Assembly (NCBI GenBank): GCA_947653505.1
Contig: CANTHI010000219.1
Span: 1 to 6,466 of the forward strand
Length of the DNA stretch: 6,466 bases
Reading direction: 5' to 3'
Source of the DNA: an uncultured Eubacterium sp.
Lineage (GTDB): Bacteria > Bacillota_A > Clostridia > Lachnospirales > Lachnospiraceae
This document shows, in pieces, positions 1 through 5,586 of the stretch. The notes under the pieces are model-generated. The model did no database searches and had not been told where the DNA came from. It saw nothing but the letters and a program-made list of their open reading frames with translations. Both the position numbers and the translations under genes were made by a program. The first letter of the stretch is position 1; every line of letters starts with the position of its first letter.

Positions 1-1
1 A

Positions 2-2326
2 TATATGATTTTCTCTGGTACAGCAGCAGATAATGGCTTTGGTGGCTCAGCTGAAAAATCGCAGGCAGACCGTTTTAAACGAAAAATCCAGGAGCAGTAT
101 CTGGCACTTCAGCTGGAAAAAGAGGAATCCAAAGACTGGATTCTGGAAAACTATCTGAATACCGTGAATCTGGGACAGAATACGCTGGGCGTACAGTCTG
201 CGTCAAAACGGTATTTCGGGAAGGATGTTTCGCAGCTGTCTTTATCAGAATGCGCGGTCATTGCGGGAATTACAAAAAATCCAAGCGGCTATAACCCGAT
301 TACCCATCCAAAAGATAACAGCAAGCGTAGAAAAAAAGTACTGAATGATATGAAGGAGCAGGGAATGATCTCCCAGCGGCAGTACGACAAAGCAATGGCA
401 GACGACGTCTACAGCCGGATTCAGAAAGTAAATGCCAGACAGCTGGATAAGTCCAGCGTGCATTCATATTTTGATGATGCCCTGACGGAACAGGTCATTG
501 AAGATCTGATGGAAGTGCTGGGATGCTCGCAGACAGAGGCATATAAAAGACTGTATAATACCGGACTTACGATCTATTCGACACAGGATCCGGATATTCA
601 GGCCATCTGTGATGCGCAGATCAACAATATGGAAAACTATCCTGCCAGTCCAAAAACCTCATTTTCCATGACACTGACAATCCAGCAGCCGGATGGAGAA
701 TTTAAATATTATGACGAGCAGACGATGCTGGCTTATTATCAGGCATCCGATAAGTCTTATACGATCAATTTTGCTTCGCAGGAGGAAGCGCTTGCGGCAG
801 TAGAACAATATAAAAAAGATATTATGAAAAAAGGGGATGTCGTACCGGAAAACGGGCAGACCATTACGTATACGATCCAGCCGCAGGCAGCGCTTACAGT
901 CATTGACCAGCAGACCGGAGAAGTGAAAGCAATGGTAGGCGGGCGGGGAGAAAAGACCGCGAACCGTACGCTGAACCGTGCGACGGATTCTGTGCGCCAG
1001 CCAGGCTCTACGTTTAAGGTGCTGGCGGCTTTTGCGCCAGCTCTGGATACCGGACAGATGACGCTTGCTTCTGTGGAAGATGACGCACCGTATACGTATC
1101 CCAATGGTACACCGCTGAAAAATTACAATGGCAAATATGGTGGATTTACGTCTATCCGGGAAGCGATTACGCAGTCTATTAATGTAGTGACCGTCAAGAC
1201 GCTGACAGATATCGGGATTGATACCGGTTATAATTATCTGACAGATCACTTTGGATTTACGACGTTATCGGAAAAAGACCGTAACGAAGCACTGGCGCTG
1301 GGCGGAATTACGCACGGCGTGACAAATCTGGAGCTGACGGCAGCCTATGCGGCAATCGCAAATGGCGGTACGTATATCAGACCGCGCTTATATACGAAAA
1401 TCATAGATCATGATGGACATGTATTAATCGATAACCAGCCGAAAAAAAGCGAAGCTGTGCAGGAGACAACCGCATGGCTGCTGACAAACGCGATGCAGGA
1501 TGTATTAACGCAGGGTACCGGAAAGCTGGCAAATTTTGAAGGCATGGCGCTTGCGGGAAAGTCCGGAACGACAACAAAAAATAAAGACGCGTTATTTGCA
1601 GGATTTTCCCCGTATTATACGCTGGTAGTCTGGGGAGGCTATGACGACAATACACGGCAGAACGATGGAGAAACTTCTTATCCAAAACTGATCTGGAAGT
1701 CTGTCATGAGTCAGATTCATGACGGATTGAAATATAAGGACTTTGAAATGCCATCCGGCATTATTACAGCAGAGGTCTGCAAAAAATCCGGAATGCCTGC
1801 GCAGGAAGGCGTCTGTGTACATGATCCGCGTGGAAGTATGCTGACTACAGAGTTTTTTGCAAAAGGAACCGTGCCGGAAGATGTCTGCGTGCATCATGCA
1901 GCCATACGTGTCTGTTCTGTATCCGGCAGGCTGGCGGGGCCGTACTGTCCGGGCAGATCTTATGCGTCCTCGGTGCGCATTATAGGCGGATCACCGGATA
2001 CGGAGGACGGACCATATTTATATACCGGAAATCTGCTGACCTGTACCATGCATACGAGGGAGAATACAGCGCCTCCGGACCCGGCAGGATCAGATGAGCC
2101 GGACGCAAATCCGGATGAAAACGCGGGCGGGAATCCGGATGAGCCGGGCGCAAATCCGGATGAAAATCCAGGTGAAAATCCGGATGGGAACCCGGATGAG
2201 CCGGACGTAAATCCGGATGAAAATCCAGATGCCGGACAACCACCGTCAGAAGGACCGGAAACCTCGGTAGATTTGCCGCAGGAAGAGGACGAGCCTGTCG
2301 CGAATGAAGTGATTCTGGATTTTTAA
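2..2326 (+). CDS. Class A penicillin-binding protein (bifunctional GT51 transglycosylase / transpeptidase), 5' partial
   Basis: A membrane-anchored peptidoglycan synthase that would polymerise lipid II into glycan strands and cross-link stem peptides outside the membrane. Numbering is from the first in-frame ATG (position 5), but the frame stays open to the window edge. The membrane anchor and the GT51 Glu-containing motifs are absent, so the true start lies upstream. The C-terminal part of GT51 is visible at residues 24-110, with YLNTVNLGQNTLGV (from Y50) and YFGK (from Y70). The transpeptidase domain spans about residues 295-590 and has all three penicillin-binding motifs: S335-T-F-K338 (nucleophile Ser335), S391-I-N393 and K519-S-G-T522. 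A C-terminal extension follows with six cysteines (592, 604, 628, 637, 648, 680). The tail at about 690-773 is rich in Asn, Pro, Asp, Glu and Gly, with internal repeats. Family identity is near certain; the paralog (PBP1a-like or other) is not resolved. No terminator follows, so transcription may continue into the next gene. Confidence 0.95.
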   Translation, partial: YMIFSGTAADNGFGGSAEKSQADRFKRKIQEQYLALQLEKEESKDWILENYLNTVNLGQNTLGVQSASKRYFGKDVSQLSLSECAVIAGITKNPSGYNPITHPKDNSKRRKKVLNDMKEQGMISQRQYDKAMADDVYSRIQKVNARQLDKSSVHSYFDDALTEQVIEDLMEVLGCSQTEAYKRLYNTGLTIYSTQDPDIQAICDAQINNMENYPASPKTSFSMTLTIQQPDGEFKYYDEQTMLAYYQASDKSYTINFASQEEALAAVEQYKKDIMKKGDVVPENGQTITYTIQPQAALTVIDQQTGEVKAMVGGRGEKTANRTLNRATDSVRQPGSTFKVLAAFAPALDTGQMTLASVEDDAPYTYPNGTPLKNYNGKYGGFTSIREAITQSINVVTVKTLTDIGIDTGYNYLTDHFGFTTLSEKDRNEALALGGITHGVTNLELTAAYAAIANGGTYIRPRLYTKIIDHDGHVLIDNQPKKSEAVQETTAWLLTNAMQDVLTQGTGKLANFEGMALAGKSGTTTKNKDALFAGFSPYYTLVVWGGYDDNTRQNDGETSYPKLIWKSVMSQIHDGLKYKDFEMPSGIITAEVCKKSGMPAQEGVCVHDPRGSMLTTEFFAKGTVPEDVCVHHAAIRVCSVSGRLAGPYCPGRSYASSVRIIGGSPDTEDGPYLYTGNLLTCTMHTRENTAPPDPAGSDEPDANPDENAGGNPDEPGANPDENPGENPDGNPDEPDVNPDENPDAGQPPSEGPETSVDLPQEEDEPVANEVILDF
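2093..2236 (+). repeat. In-frame degenerate repeats in the PBP tail (DEPxxNPDEN)
   Basis: Three imperfect in-frame units begin at 2093, 2138 and 2195 (lengths 45, 57 and about 42 bp). Each encodes D-E-P-x-x-N-P-D-E-N followed by a short variable G/N/P segment, covering residues 697-744. The DNA is itself repetitive (GATGAGCCGG then AATCCGGATGAAAA), so it probably grew by slippage or unequal recombination. The product is an acidic, proline-rich, probably disordered extracellular tail, as seen at the end of many Gram-positive class A PBPs. All unit lengths are multiples of 3, so the frame is preserved. Confidence 0.85.
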
Positions 2327-2342
2327 CGCAATTCCGATACAG

Positions 2343-2369
2343 ATTGCAGACAGAATGTCTGCCTGCAAT
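2343..2369 (+). other. Compact inverted repeat in the PBP-yigZ gap
   Basis: GCAGACA (2346-2352) and TGTCTGC (2356-2362) form a perfect 7-bp stem with a GAA triloop. An overlapping alternative pairing joins ATTGCAG (2343-2349) to CTGCAAT (2363-2369), and the two are mutually exclusive. No T-run follows on the plus strand (the next bases are AAAAGG), so it is not a standard intrinsic terminator. It could be a transcript-stability or processing hairpin, or a protein-binding dyad; the function is not shown. Confidence 0.45.
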
Positions 2370-2404
2370 AAAAGGAAACCGTATACAGCGGCGAGGCTGC
2401 AGGA

Positions 2405-3070
2405 ATGAGGGAGGTCAGTACGTTGGGTAGCTATCAGGTTGTCTATCAGGGCGGAGAGGGAGAAATTGTAGAAAAAAAATCCAGGTTCATTGCAACCATC
2501 CAGCCAGTCGAAAGTGAGGAAGAAGCAGCTGCATGGATCAGCATGCTTAAGAAAAAATACTGGGATGCGTCCCACAACTGTTCTGCGTTTACGGTTGGCA
2601 GGAATCATGAGCTGACCCGCTGCTCGGATGACGGGGAGCCATCGGGAACAGCCGGAAGACCGATGCTGGATGTGCTGCTGCGGGAAGAGATCCATAACGC
2701 GGCAGTCGTTGTGACAAGATATTTTGGCGGTACGCTGCTGGGAACCGGAGGCTTGGTACGTGCATACCAGAAAAGCGTGCAGGCCGGACTTGCCGCGTCG
2801 GTAATCATTGAAAAGCAGCAGGGCTGGATGCTGGATATAGGGACAGACTATAACGGACTGGGAAAGCTCCAGTATCTGCTGGCGCAGCGGAACATTCCTG
2901 TGCTGGATACGGAATATACCGAAAAAGTTGTCATACACGCAATGATTCCGCAGGAGAAGAAAGAAGAATTTGAAAAAGCGGTTATTGAAAGTACAAGCGG
3001 AACAGCTGGCCTGGTCTGGGGGCATCTAAAAGAGTTTGCGGTGATCGGGGAAAAAGTGGAACTGTTTTAA
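2405..3070 (+). CDS. yigZ: YigZ/YvyE-family (IMPACT, UPF0029) protein
   Basis: A cytoplasmic protein of the conserved YigZ/IMPACT family. The bacterial biochemical role is unsettled; eukaryotic IMPACT modulates the GCN2 stress kinase. Two domains are visible. The N-terminal IMPACT domain (about residues 20-130) carries KSRFIA (25-30), ASHNC (55-59), DDGEPSGTAGRP (75-86) and RYFGGTLLGTGGLVRAY (105-121), the family hallmarks. A smaller C-terminal DUF1949-like domain (about 140-205) has an EF-G domain V-type fold in homologs. The length of 221 aa is typical. The start is ambiguous. ATG 2405 has GAGG at 2393-2396 (8-nt spacing). An in-frame TTG at 2423 has the stronger GGGAGGT at 2409-2415 (8 nt from GGAGG) and would give a protein 6 residues shorter. 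The gene lies 78 bp after the PBP gene and 18 bp before the TIM-barrel gene, so it is probably co-transcribed at least with the latter. Confidence 0.93.
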   Translation: MREVSTLGSYQVVYQGGEGEIVEKKSRFIATIQPVESEEEAAAWISMLKKKYWDASHNCSAFTVGRNHELTRCSDDGEPSGTAGRPMLDVLLREEIHNAAVVVTRYFGGTLLGTGGLVRAYQKSVQAGLAASVIIEKQQGWMLDIGTDYNGLGKLQYLLAQRNIPVLDTEYTEKVVIHAMIPQEKKEEFEKAVIESTSGTAGLVWGHLKEFAVIGEKVELF

Positions 3071-3088
3071 CCAAGGAGCGTCAGCATT

Positions 3089-4006
3089 ATGGACCATCAT
3101 ATGAAAATATACGCGAAAGCTTCGTTTGATTCAGGAGAGATACGGGAAAAGATCAAATGTGGTTGTGACGGGCTGGAGTTTAATCTGGAAGAAGATTTTT
3201 TGAGAAAGGGAAGCTGTTTTGAAACGTGCTATCTGCAGGAATGGTTTACCATGTACAATGTGGAAGTAGTGCATGTGCCGTTTTATGCAAATGGACAGGT
3301 GATGAATATGGAGTGCATTTTTCAGCATGAGGACGTGCGTCCGGTCCGGAATGTATTCCGGCTGGCGCAGTTTTGCGCGGATATCTGGAAACACCGGATT
3401 CTGGTAGTCATTCATTCATCGTTGTCTTTTTATGAGTTTATGGAGTTTGAGACGTACCGCAGCCGGCTGGAGCATCTGCTGGAACAGTTTTTTGCGGATT
3501 TTCCGATGGTTGACCTTGCCATTGAAAATGTGGTTCCGATGGAATACAAAAAGACAGCTGCGAAAAGTCCCAGATTATGTAATGGGATTTTTACAGATCT
3601 GACAGAAATGGTCCGCTATTTGCGAAAGCGTTTTGGAGAACGGATCGGAAGTGTGCTGGATATCTGCCATGCAGCCATGACAGAAAAGTATATGAAAATA
3701 CTTCTGCAGGCAGCGGATTTTTTTCCGCAGGAGCCTTTGCCAGAATATCTGGATTACAGCATGGAGCATTATTTTCAAATTCATCAGGGAATCTGCAGAC
3801 TGATTCATTTTAACGATTTTACAGGCAATGGATATATGGAAAATCATGGAACCGCATTTCAGGATCAGGAAAAGGCAGATGCATTGCTAAGGCTGTACCG
3901 GAAATATGCATATGACTGCCCGCTTACACTGGAAATCAGGGAAGAGGATTATGAAAACTGCGTAAATTACAGGAAAACGAAGGCGATGCTGGAAAAATGG
4001 ATGTAA
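3089..4006 (+). CDS. Xylose isomerase-like TIM-barrel protein (sugar phosphate isomerase/epimerase or endonuclease IV superfamily)
   Basis: Predicted cytoplasmic metal-dependent TIM-barrel protein of 305 residues. The substrate cannot be assigned. Family-type metal or active-site positions are in the expected order at strand ends: VVIHSS (His109), LAIENV (Glu146), VLDICHA (Asp191, His194), LIHFNDFTGNG (His240, Asp243), NHG (His253) and LTLEI (Glu282). This fits the xylose isomerase-like superfamily, which includes sugar isomerases and epimerases, inosose dehydratases and endonuclease IV. The start at 3089 is supported by AAGGAG at 3073-3078 (10-nt spacing); the next ATG at 3101 would be too far from it. 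The gene follows yigZ by 18 bp and ends about 100 bp before a strong terminator, so it is probably the last gene of the operon. No sugar transporter or kinase lies beside it to suggest a pathway. The fold is confident; the specific enzyme name is not. Confidence 0.85.
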   Translation: MDHHMKIYAKASFDSGEIREKIKCGCDGLEFNLEEDFLRKGSCFETCYLQEWFTMYNVEVVHVPFYANGQVMNMECIFQHEDVRPVRNVFRLAQFCADIWKHRILVVIHSSLSFYEFMEFETYRSRLEHLLEQFFADFPMVDLAIENVVPMEYKKTAAKSPRLCNGIFTDLTEMVRYLRKRFGERIGSVLDICHAAMTEKYMKILLQAADFFPQEPLPEYLDYSMEHYFQIHQGICRLIHFNDFTGNGYMENHGTAFQDQEKADALLRLYRKYAYDCPLTLEIREEDYENCVNYRKTKAMLEKWM

Positions 4007-4107
4007 GGAATGCGGATGATGAAGATAAATAGTCACATTTGCCAATACATGGTGCAGGCAGTTTATCAAAATGGTATCAATTACCGCCCCATCATAAATG
4101 TTATAAG

Positions 4108-4142
4108 AAAGAGACGCCAGTATGTATCTGCCGTCTCTTTTT
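4108..4142 (+). terminator. Intrinsic terminator of the PBP-yigZ-TIM barrel operon
   Basis: AAAGAGACG (4108-4116) pairs perfectly with CGTCTCTTT (4132-4140). The stem can extend inward past a C-C mismatch through CAG/CTG (4118-4120 / 4128-4130), leaving a TATGTAT loop. The right arm runs into five T residues (4138-4142). The left arm starts with AAA, so the minus strand also reads a hairpin followed by TTTCTT. It may therefore weakly terminate the convergent gene at 4223-4756 as well. Confidence 0.9.
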
Positions 4143-4146
4143 AAGA

Positions 4147-4206
4147 TCTGTATCATGTTAAGCTCTGCATCATGTTAAGCTCTGCATCATGTTAAGCTCT
4201 GTATCA
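4147..4206. repeat. 17-bp tandem repeat, about 3.5 copies
   Basis: Unit TCTGYATCATGTTAAGC occurs at 4147-4163 (T at the variable base), 4164-4180 (C) and 4181-4197 (C). A truncated fourth copy, TCTGTATCA, lies at 4198-4206. Copies 2 and 3 are identical and copy 1 differs by one base. The array starts 5 bp after the terminator T-run and ends 17 bp before the stop codon of the convergent gene, so it is noncoding. The 17-bp unit is not a multiple of 3. It looks like a minisatellite that could vary in copy number. Confidence 0.93.
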
Positions 4207-4222
4207 GATTTACTCCCAAAAG

Positions 4223-4756
4223 CTACTCTGAGATATCCGTCAGTGCATAAGCCATTGTGTCTCCTTTTATTTCAGGACCCATATAGCTTTCCGAAAAATC
4301 GAAATAACCATCCGAACCCATCCGTTTTATCCAGCCTTCGACAGATTCTTTGATGCGCAAAATGCAGATAACCGGTTCTGTATACAATTCGTGAAGCGTT
4401 GCCGGATCTGCCAGATCCAGTTTGTTTTCAGATAAAATCAGGTCATGAAGTTCTTCGTTTGTAAACGGATCAAATGCCATTAAGATCGCGTGTTCCAGCT
4501 TTTCGTTCGCTTCATTTCGGAAATTGCCCAGATCAAAGGCTTCACCAGTGCACCGGGAGCGGATGTCAAACAGCGCCAGCGCGAGCGCTTCCAGAAGTCT
4601 GCGGCTGTTTGCCTCCGGATATTTTCGATGGATTTTTAATACGTTGCTTTCGATCGGATAGAACATCATTGTATGGAAATCTTCTTCTCCTTTTTCAATC
4701 TTTCCAAACTCTTTTTCCATTTGGGAATAGATTTTTTCGAATTGATATTGCTGCAT
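4223..4756 (-). CDS. Hypothetical protein, 177 aa, acidic and probably cytoplasmic
   Basis: I do not recognise this family. The protein has no signal peptide, membrane segment or clear catalytic motif. It looks mostly helical and is rich in Glu: an amphipathic N-terminal stretch (residues 5-25), a helical middle with ANSRRLLEALALALFDIRSR (49-68), and a C-terminal part with aromatic and acidic residues (GYFDFSESYMGPEIKGD, 150-166). The start is placed at ATG 4756-4754 because AGGAGG lies 7 nt upstream (4764-4769, reverse strand). A longer in-frame reading from 4867 would have to begin inside the gene's own promoter, so it is rejected. Stop is TAG at 4225-4223. The gene is monocistronic, convergent with the left operon and divergent from blaI. 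That it is real is supported by the ribosome binding site, the promoter and the intact frame. Confidence 0.82.
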   Translation of the reverse strand: MQQYQFEKIYSQMEKEFGKIEKGEEDFHTMMFYPIESNVLKIHRKYPEANSRRLLEALALALFDIRSRCTGEAFDLGNFRNEANEKLEHAILMAFDPFTNEELHDLILSENKLDLADPATLHELYTEPVICILRIKESVEGWIKRMGSDGYFDFSESYMGPEIKGDTMAYALTDISE

Positions 4757-4788
4757 GAAATGTCCTCCTGTGTTTTTATAATTGCTGT

Positions 4789-4805
4789 ATTCTTTCAGAA
4801 AGAAT
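4789..4805. promoter_or_regulatory. Perfect 17-bp dyad in the leader of the minus-strand hypothetical gene (candidate operator)
   Basis: ATTCTTTC (4789-4796) and GAAAGAAT (4798-4805) are exact inverted repeats around a single central A. The dyad lies about 27-43 nt downstream of the predicted transcription start and 20 nt upstream of the ribosome binding site. The near-zero spacer suits a homodimeric repressor better than an RNA hairpin, although a shorter stem with a larger loop is possible. The cognate regulator is unknown. The sequence differs from the GTCTAT-type dyads before blaI. Confidence 0.5.
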
Positions 4806-4838
4806 GGCTGGGTGCCAGATGTATTGTCTGATAAAAGT

Positions 4839-4867
4839 ATCATATAGCTGAATGGGGAAAAAGTCAA
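4839..4867 (-). promoter_or_regulatory. Sigma-A promoter of the minus-strand hypothetical gene
   Basis: On the minus strand, TTGACT (4867-4862) is followed after exactly 17 bp by TATGAT (4844-4839), one mismatch from consensus in each hexamer. Transcription would start near 4832, giving a 5' leader of about 75 nt before the ATG at 4756. This also argues against a translation start at 4867. Confidence 0.85.
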
Positions 4868-5011
4868 GAAGCGCTAAGCATTCCTGAACCGTGAAAAGTA
4901 ACAAACGAACTTCTTTCGAAGCCGCAGCAGATTACATCTCCCAGATGGCTTTACAGCTGGATTTCCCGTAGCGCATTGAAAAAACGGTAACATATTATTA
5001 GGAAAATGATC
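4868..5011. other. Central part of the divergent intergenic region, no gene recognised
   Basis: The full gene-free stretch is 4757-5095. It holds the minus-strand leader and promoter on the left and the blaI promoter, operators and ribosome binding site on the right. The 144 bp between the two -35 boxes carry no credible gene, RNA gene or terminator. The only structure seen is a weak, gapped similarity between 4870-4902 and 4970-4991 (both AGCGC ... ATT ... GAA ... GTAAC). Confidence 0.5.
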
Positions 5012-5041
5012 TTGACAACATAGGTCTATATGTGATAGACT
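5012..5041 (+). promoter_or_regulatory. Promoter of the blaI-blaR1 operon
   Basis: TTGACA at 5012-5017 is a perfect -35 hexamer. The -10 is less clear: TAGACT at 5036-5041 (18-bp spacer, 4 of 6 matches) or GATAGA at 5034-5039 with an extended TGT just before it (16-bp spacer). Either places the start near 5045-5048 and gives a leader of about 50 nt. Operator dyad 1 lies between and over these elements, so bound repressor would occlude RNA polymerase. Confidence 0.75.
5024..5040. promoter_or_regulatory. BlaI-type operator dyad 1 (GTCTAT-N5-ATAGAC)
   Basis: GTCTAT (5024-5029) and ATAGAC (5035-5040) form a perfect 6-bp inverted repeat with a 5-bp ATGTG spacer. It overlaps the spacer and -10 region of the promoter. 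The position, the dyad shape and an identical-arm partner 30 bp downstream make it the likely binding site of the adjacent BlaI-like repressor. This is inferred; the arms differ from the staphylococcal TACA/TGTA operators. Confidence 0.72.
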
Positions 5042-5053
5042 CATCACAAATAA

Positions 5054-5070
5054 GTCTATTGTATATAGAC
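5054..5070. promoter_or_regulatory. BlaI-type operator dyad 2 (GTCTAT-N5-ATAGAC)
   Basis: GTCTAT (5054-5059) and ATAGAC (5065-5070) have the same arms and 5-bp spacing as dyad 1, with a TGTAT spacer. The centre at 5062 is exactly 30 bp, about three helical turns, from the centre of dyad 1 at 5032, so two dimers would sit on the same face of the DNA. It covers the initial transcribed region, upstream of GGGAGG at 5082-5087. Confidence 0.72.
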
Positions 5071-5095
5071 CAGACAGATCAGGGAGGCGGAATAT

Positions 5096-5461
5096 ATGAT
5101 CGTTTATAAACTGGCAGAAGCAGAGAAAAAATTTGCGGATATTATCTGGGACAATGAGCCGGTTGCGTCGATGGAGCTGGTGCGTTTGTGTGAAGATAAG
5201 CTGCACTGGAAAAAATCAACGACGTATACGGTGCTGAAAAAATTATGCAGCCGTGGTATTTTTCAGAATGAACATGCAGTTGTAAGCGCGCGGATCAGCA
5301 GGGAGGAATTTTATGCGGGGAAGAGCCGTCAGTTTGTACAGGATACCTTTGATGGTTCCCTGCCGAAGTTTCTGACTGCATTTATTGGGAGAAAAAAGCT
5401 GAGCAAAGAACAGGTGGAAGAGATGAAAAAGCTGATTGAATGTTACCAGGAAGAGGATTAG
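5096..5461 (+). CDS. blaI: BlaI/MecI/CopY-family transcriptional repressor
   Basis: A cytoplasmic dimeric winged-helix repressor. In this family it silences its own operon and usually a beta-lactamase or PBP gene until cleaved through the partner membrane protease. The 121-residue length is typical. The N-terminal domain (about 1-68) contains LAEAEKKFADIIWDNEPV, a helix-turn-helix with recognition helix around STTYTVLKKLCSRG (41-54), and a wing at 57-67. The C-terminal dimerisation helices (about 70-121) include EFYAGKSRQF, DGSLPKFLTAF and KKLSKEQVEEMKKLIE, matching the family pattern. The start at 5096 has GGGAGG at 5082-5087 (8-nt spacing). Operator-like dyads sit directly upstream, implying autoregulation, and a BlaR1-like gene follows 125 bp downstream. 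Family membership is confident. The inducing signal need not be a beta-lactam. Confidence 0.93.
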   Translation: MIVYKLAEAEKKFADIIWDNEPVASMELVRLCEDKLHWKKSTTYTVLKKLCSRGIFQNEHAVVSARISREEFYAGKSRQFVQDTFDGSLPKFLTAFIGRKKLSKEQVEEMKKLIECYQEED

Positions 5462-5586
5462 AAAGAAGCTGGTTATGGAAATGATGCCGTCAGATTCGCT
5501 AGTACATCGATCATTAAATATCCGGCGTGAACCTATGAGATATTTAGTGCCCGATATACTGGTCTTGCAGAAAGGGTGGGATGAGT

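Noticed and set aside
1174..1191. GTCTATTAATGTAGTGAC in the PBP coding region as a third BlaI operator
   Set aside because: Only the left arm matches; the right side is not ATAGAC at the required spacing. It lies within the conserved SxN motif codons, so the match is coincidental.
1980..2243. Minus-strand frame encoding a His/Pro/Asp-rich repetitive peptide opposite the PBP tail
   Set aside because: It is the antisense reading of the NPDE repeats. It has no ribosome binding site or promoter, and its repetitiveness is inherited from the sense gene.
2246..3025. Long minus-strand frame (259 codons) opposite the YigZ-family gene
   Set aside because: The plus-strand protein has clear family motifs throughout, and the antisense frame has a Cys/Phe/His-rich composition typical of shadow frames.
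4010..4144. A 44-codon plus-strand frame (MRMMKINSHIC...) just after the TIM-barrel gene, with AAGGA at 4005-4009
   Set aside because: It runs through the whole terminator hairpin and stops in the T-run, and has no recognisable domain. It most likely arises by chance, although an internal ATG at 4019 is suitably spaced from AAGGA.
4108..4206. CRISPR-like array, suggested by short repeats after the terminator
   Set aside because: The 17-bp units are directly adjacent with no spacers, and no cas genes are present, so it is a simple tandem repeat.
4757..4867. N-terminal extension of the minus-strand hypothetical gene to an ATG at 4867
   Set aside because: The extension would be encoded by the promoter and leader. 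The ATG at 4756 has an ideal AGGAGG, so the shorter form is preferred.
4870..4991. Possible insertion-element remnant or dispersed repeat in the divergent intergenic region
   Set aside because: The two AGCGC...GTAAC segments match only with gaps, and no terminal inverted repeats, target duplications or transposase fragments are visible.
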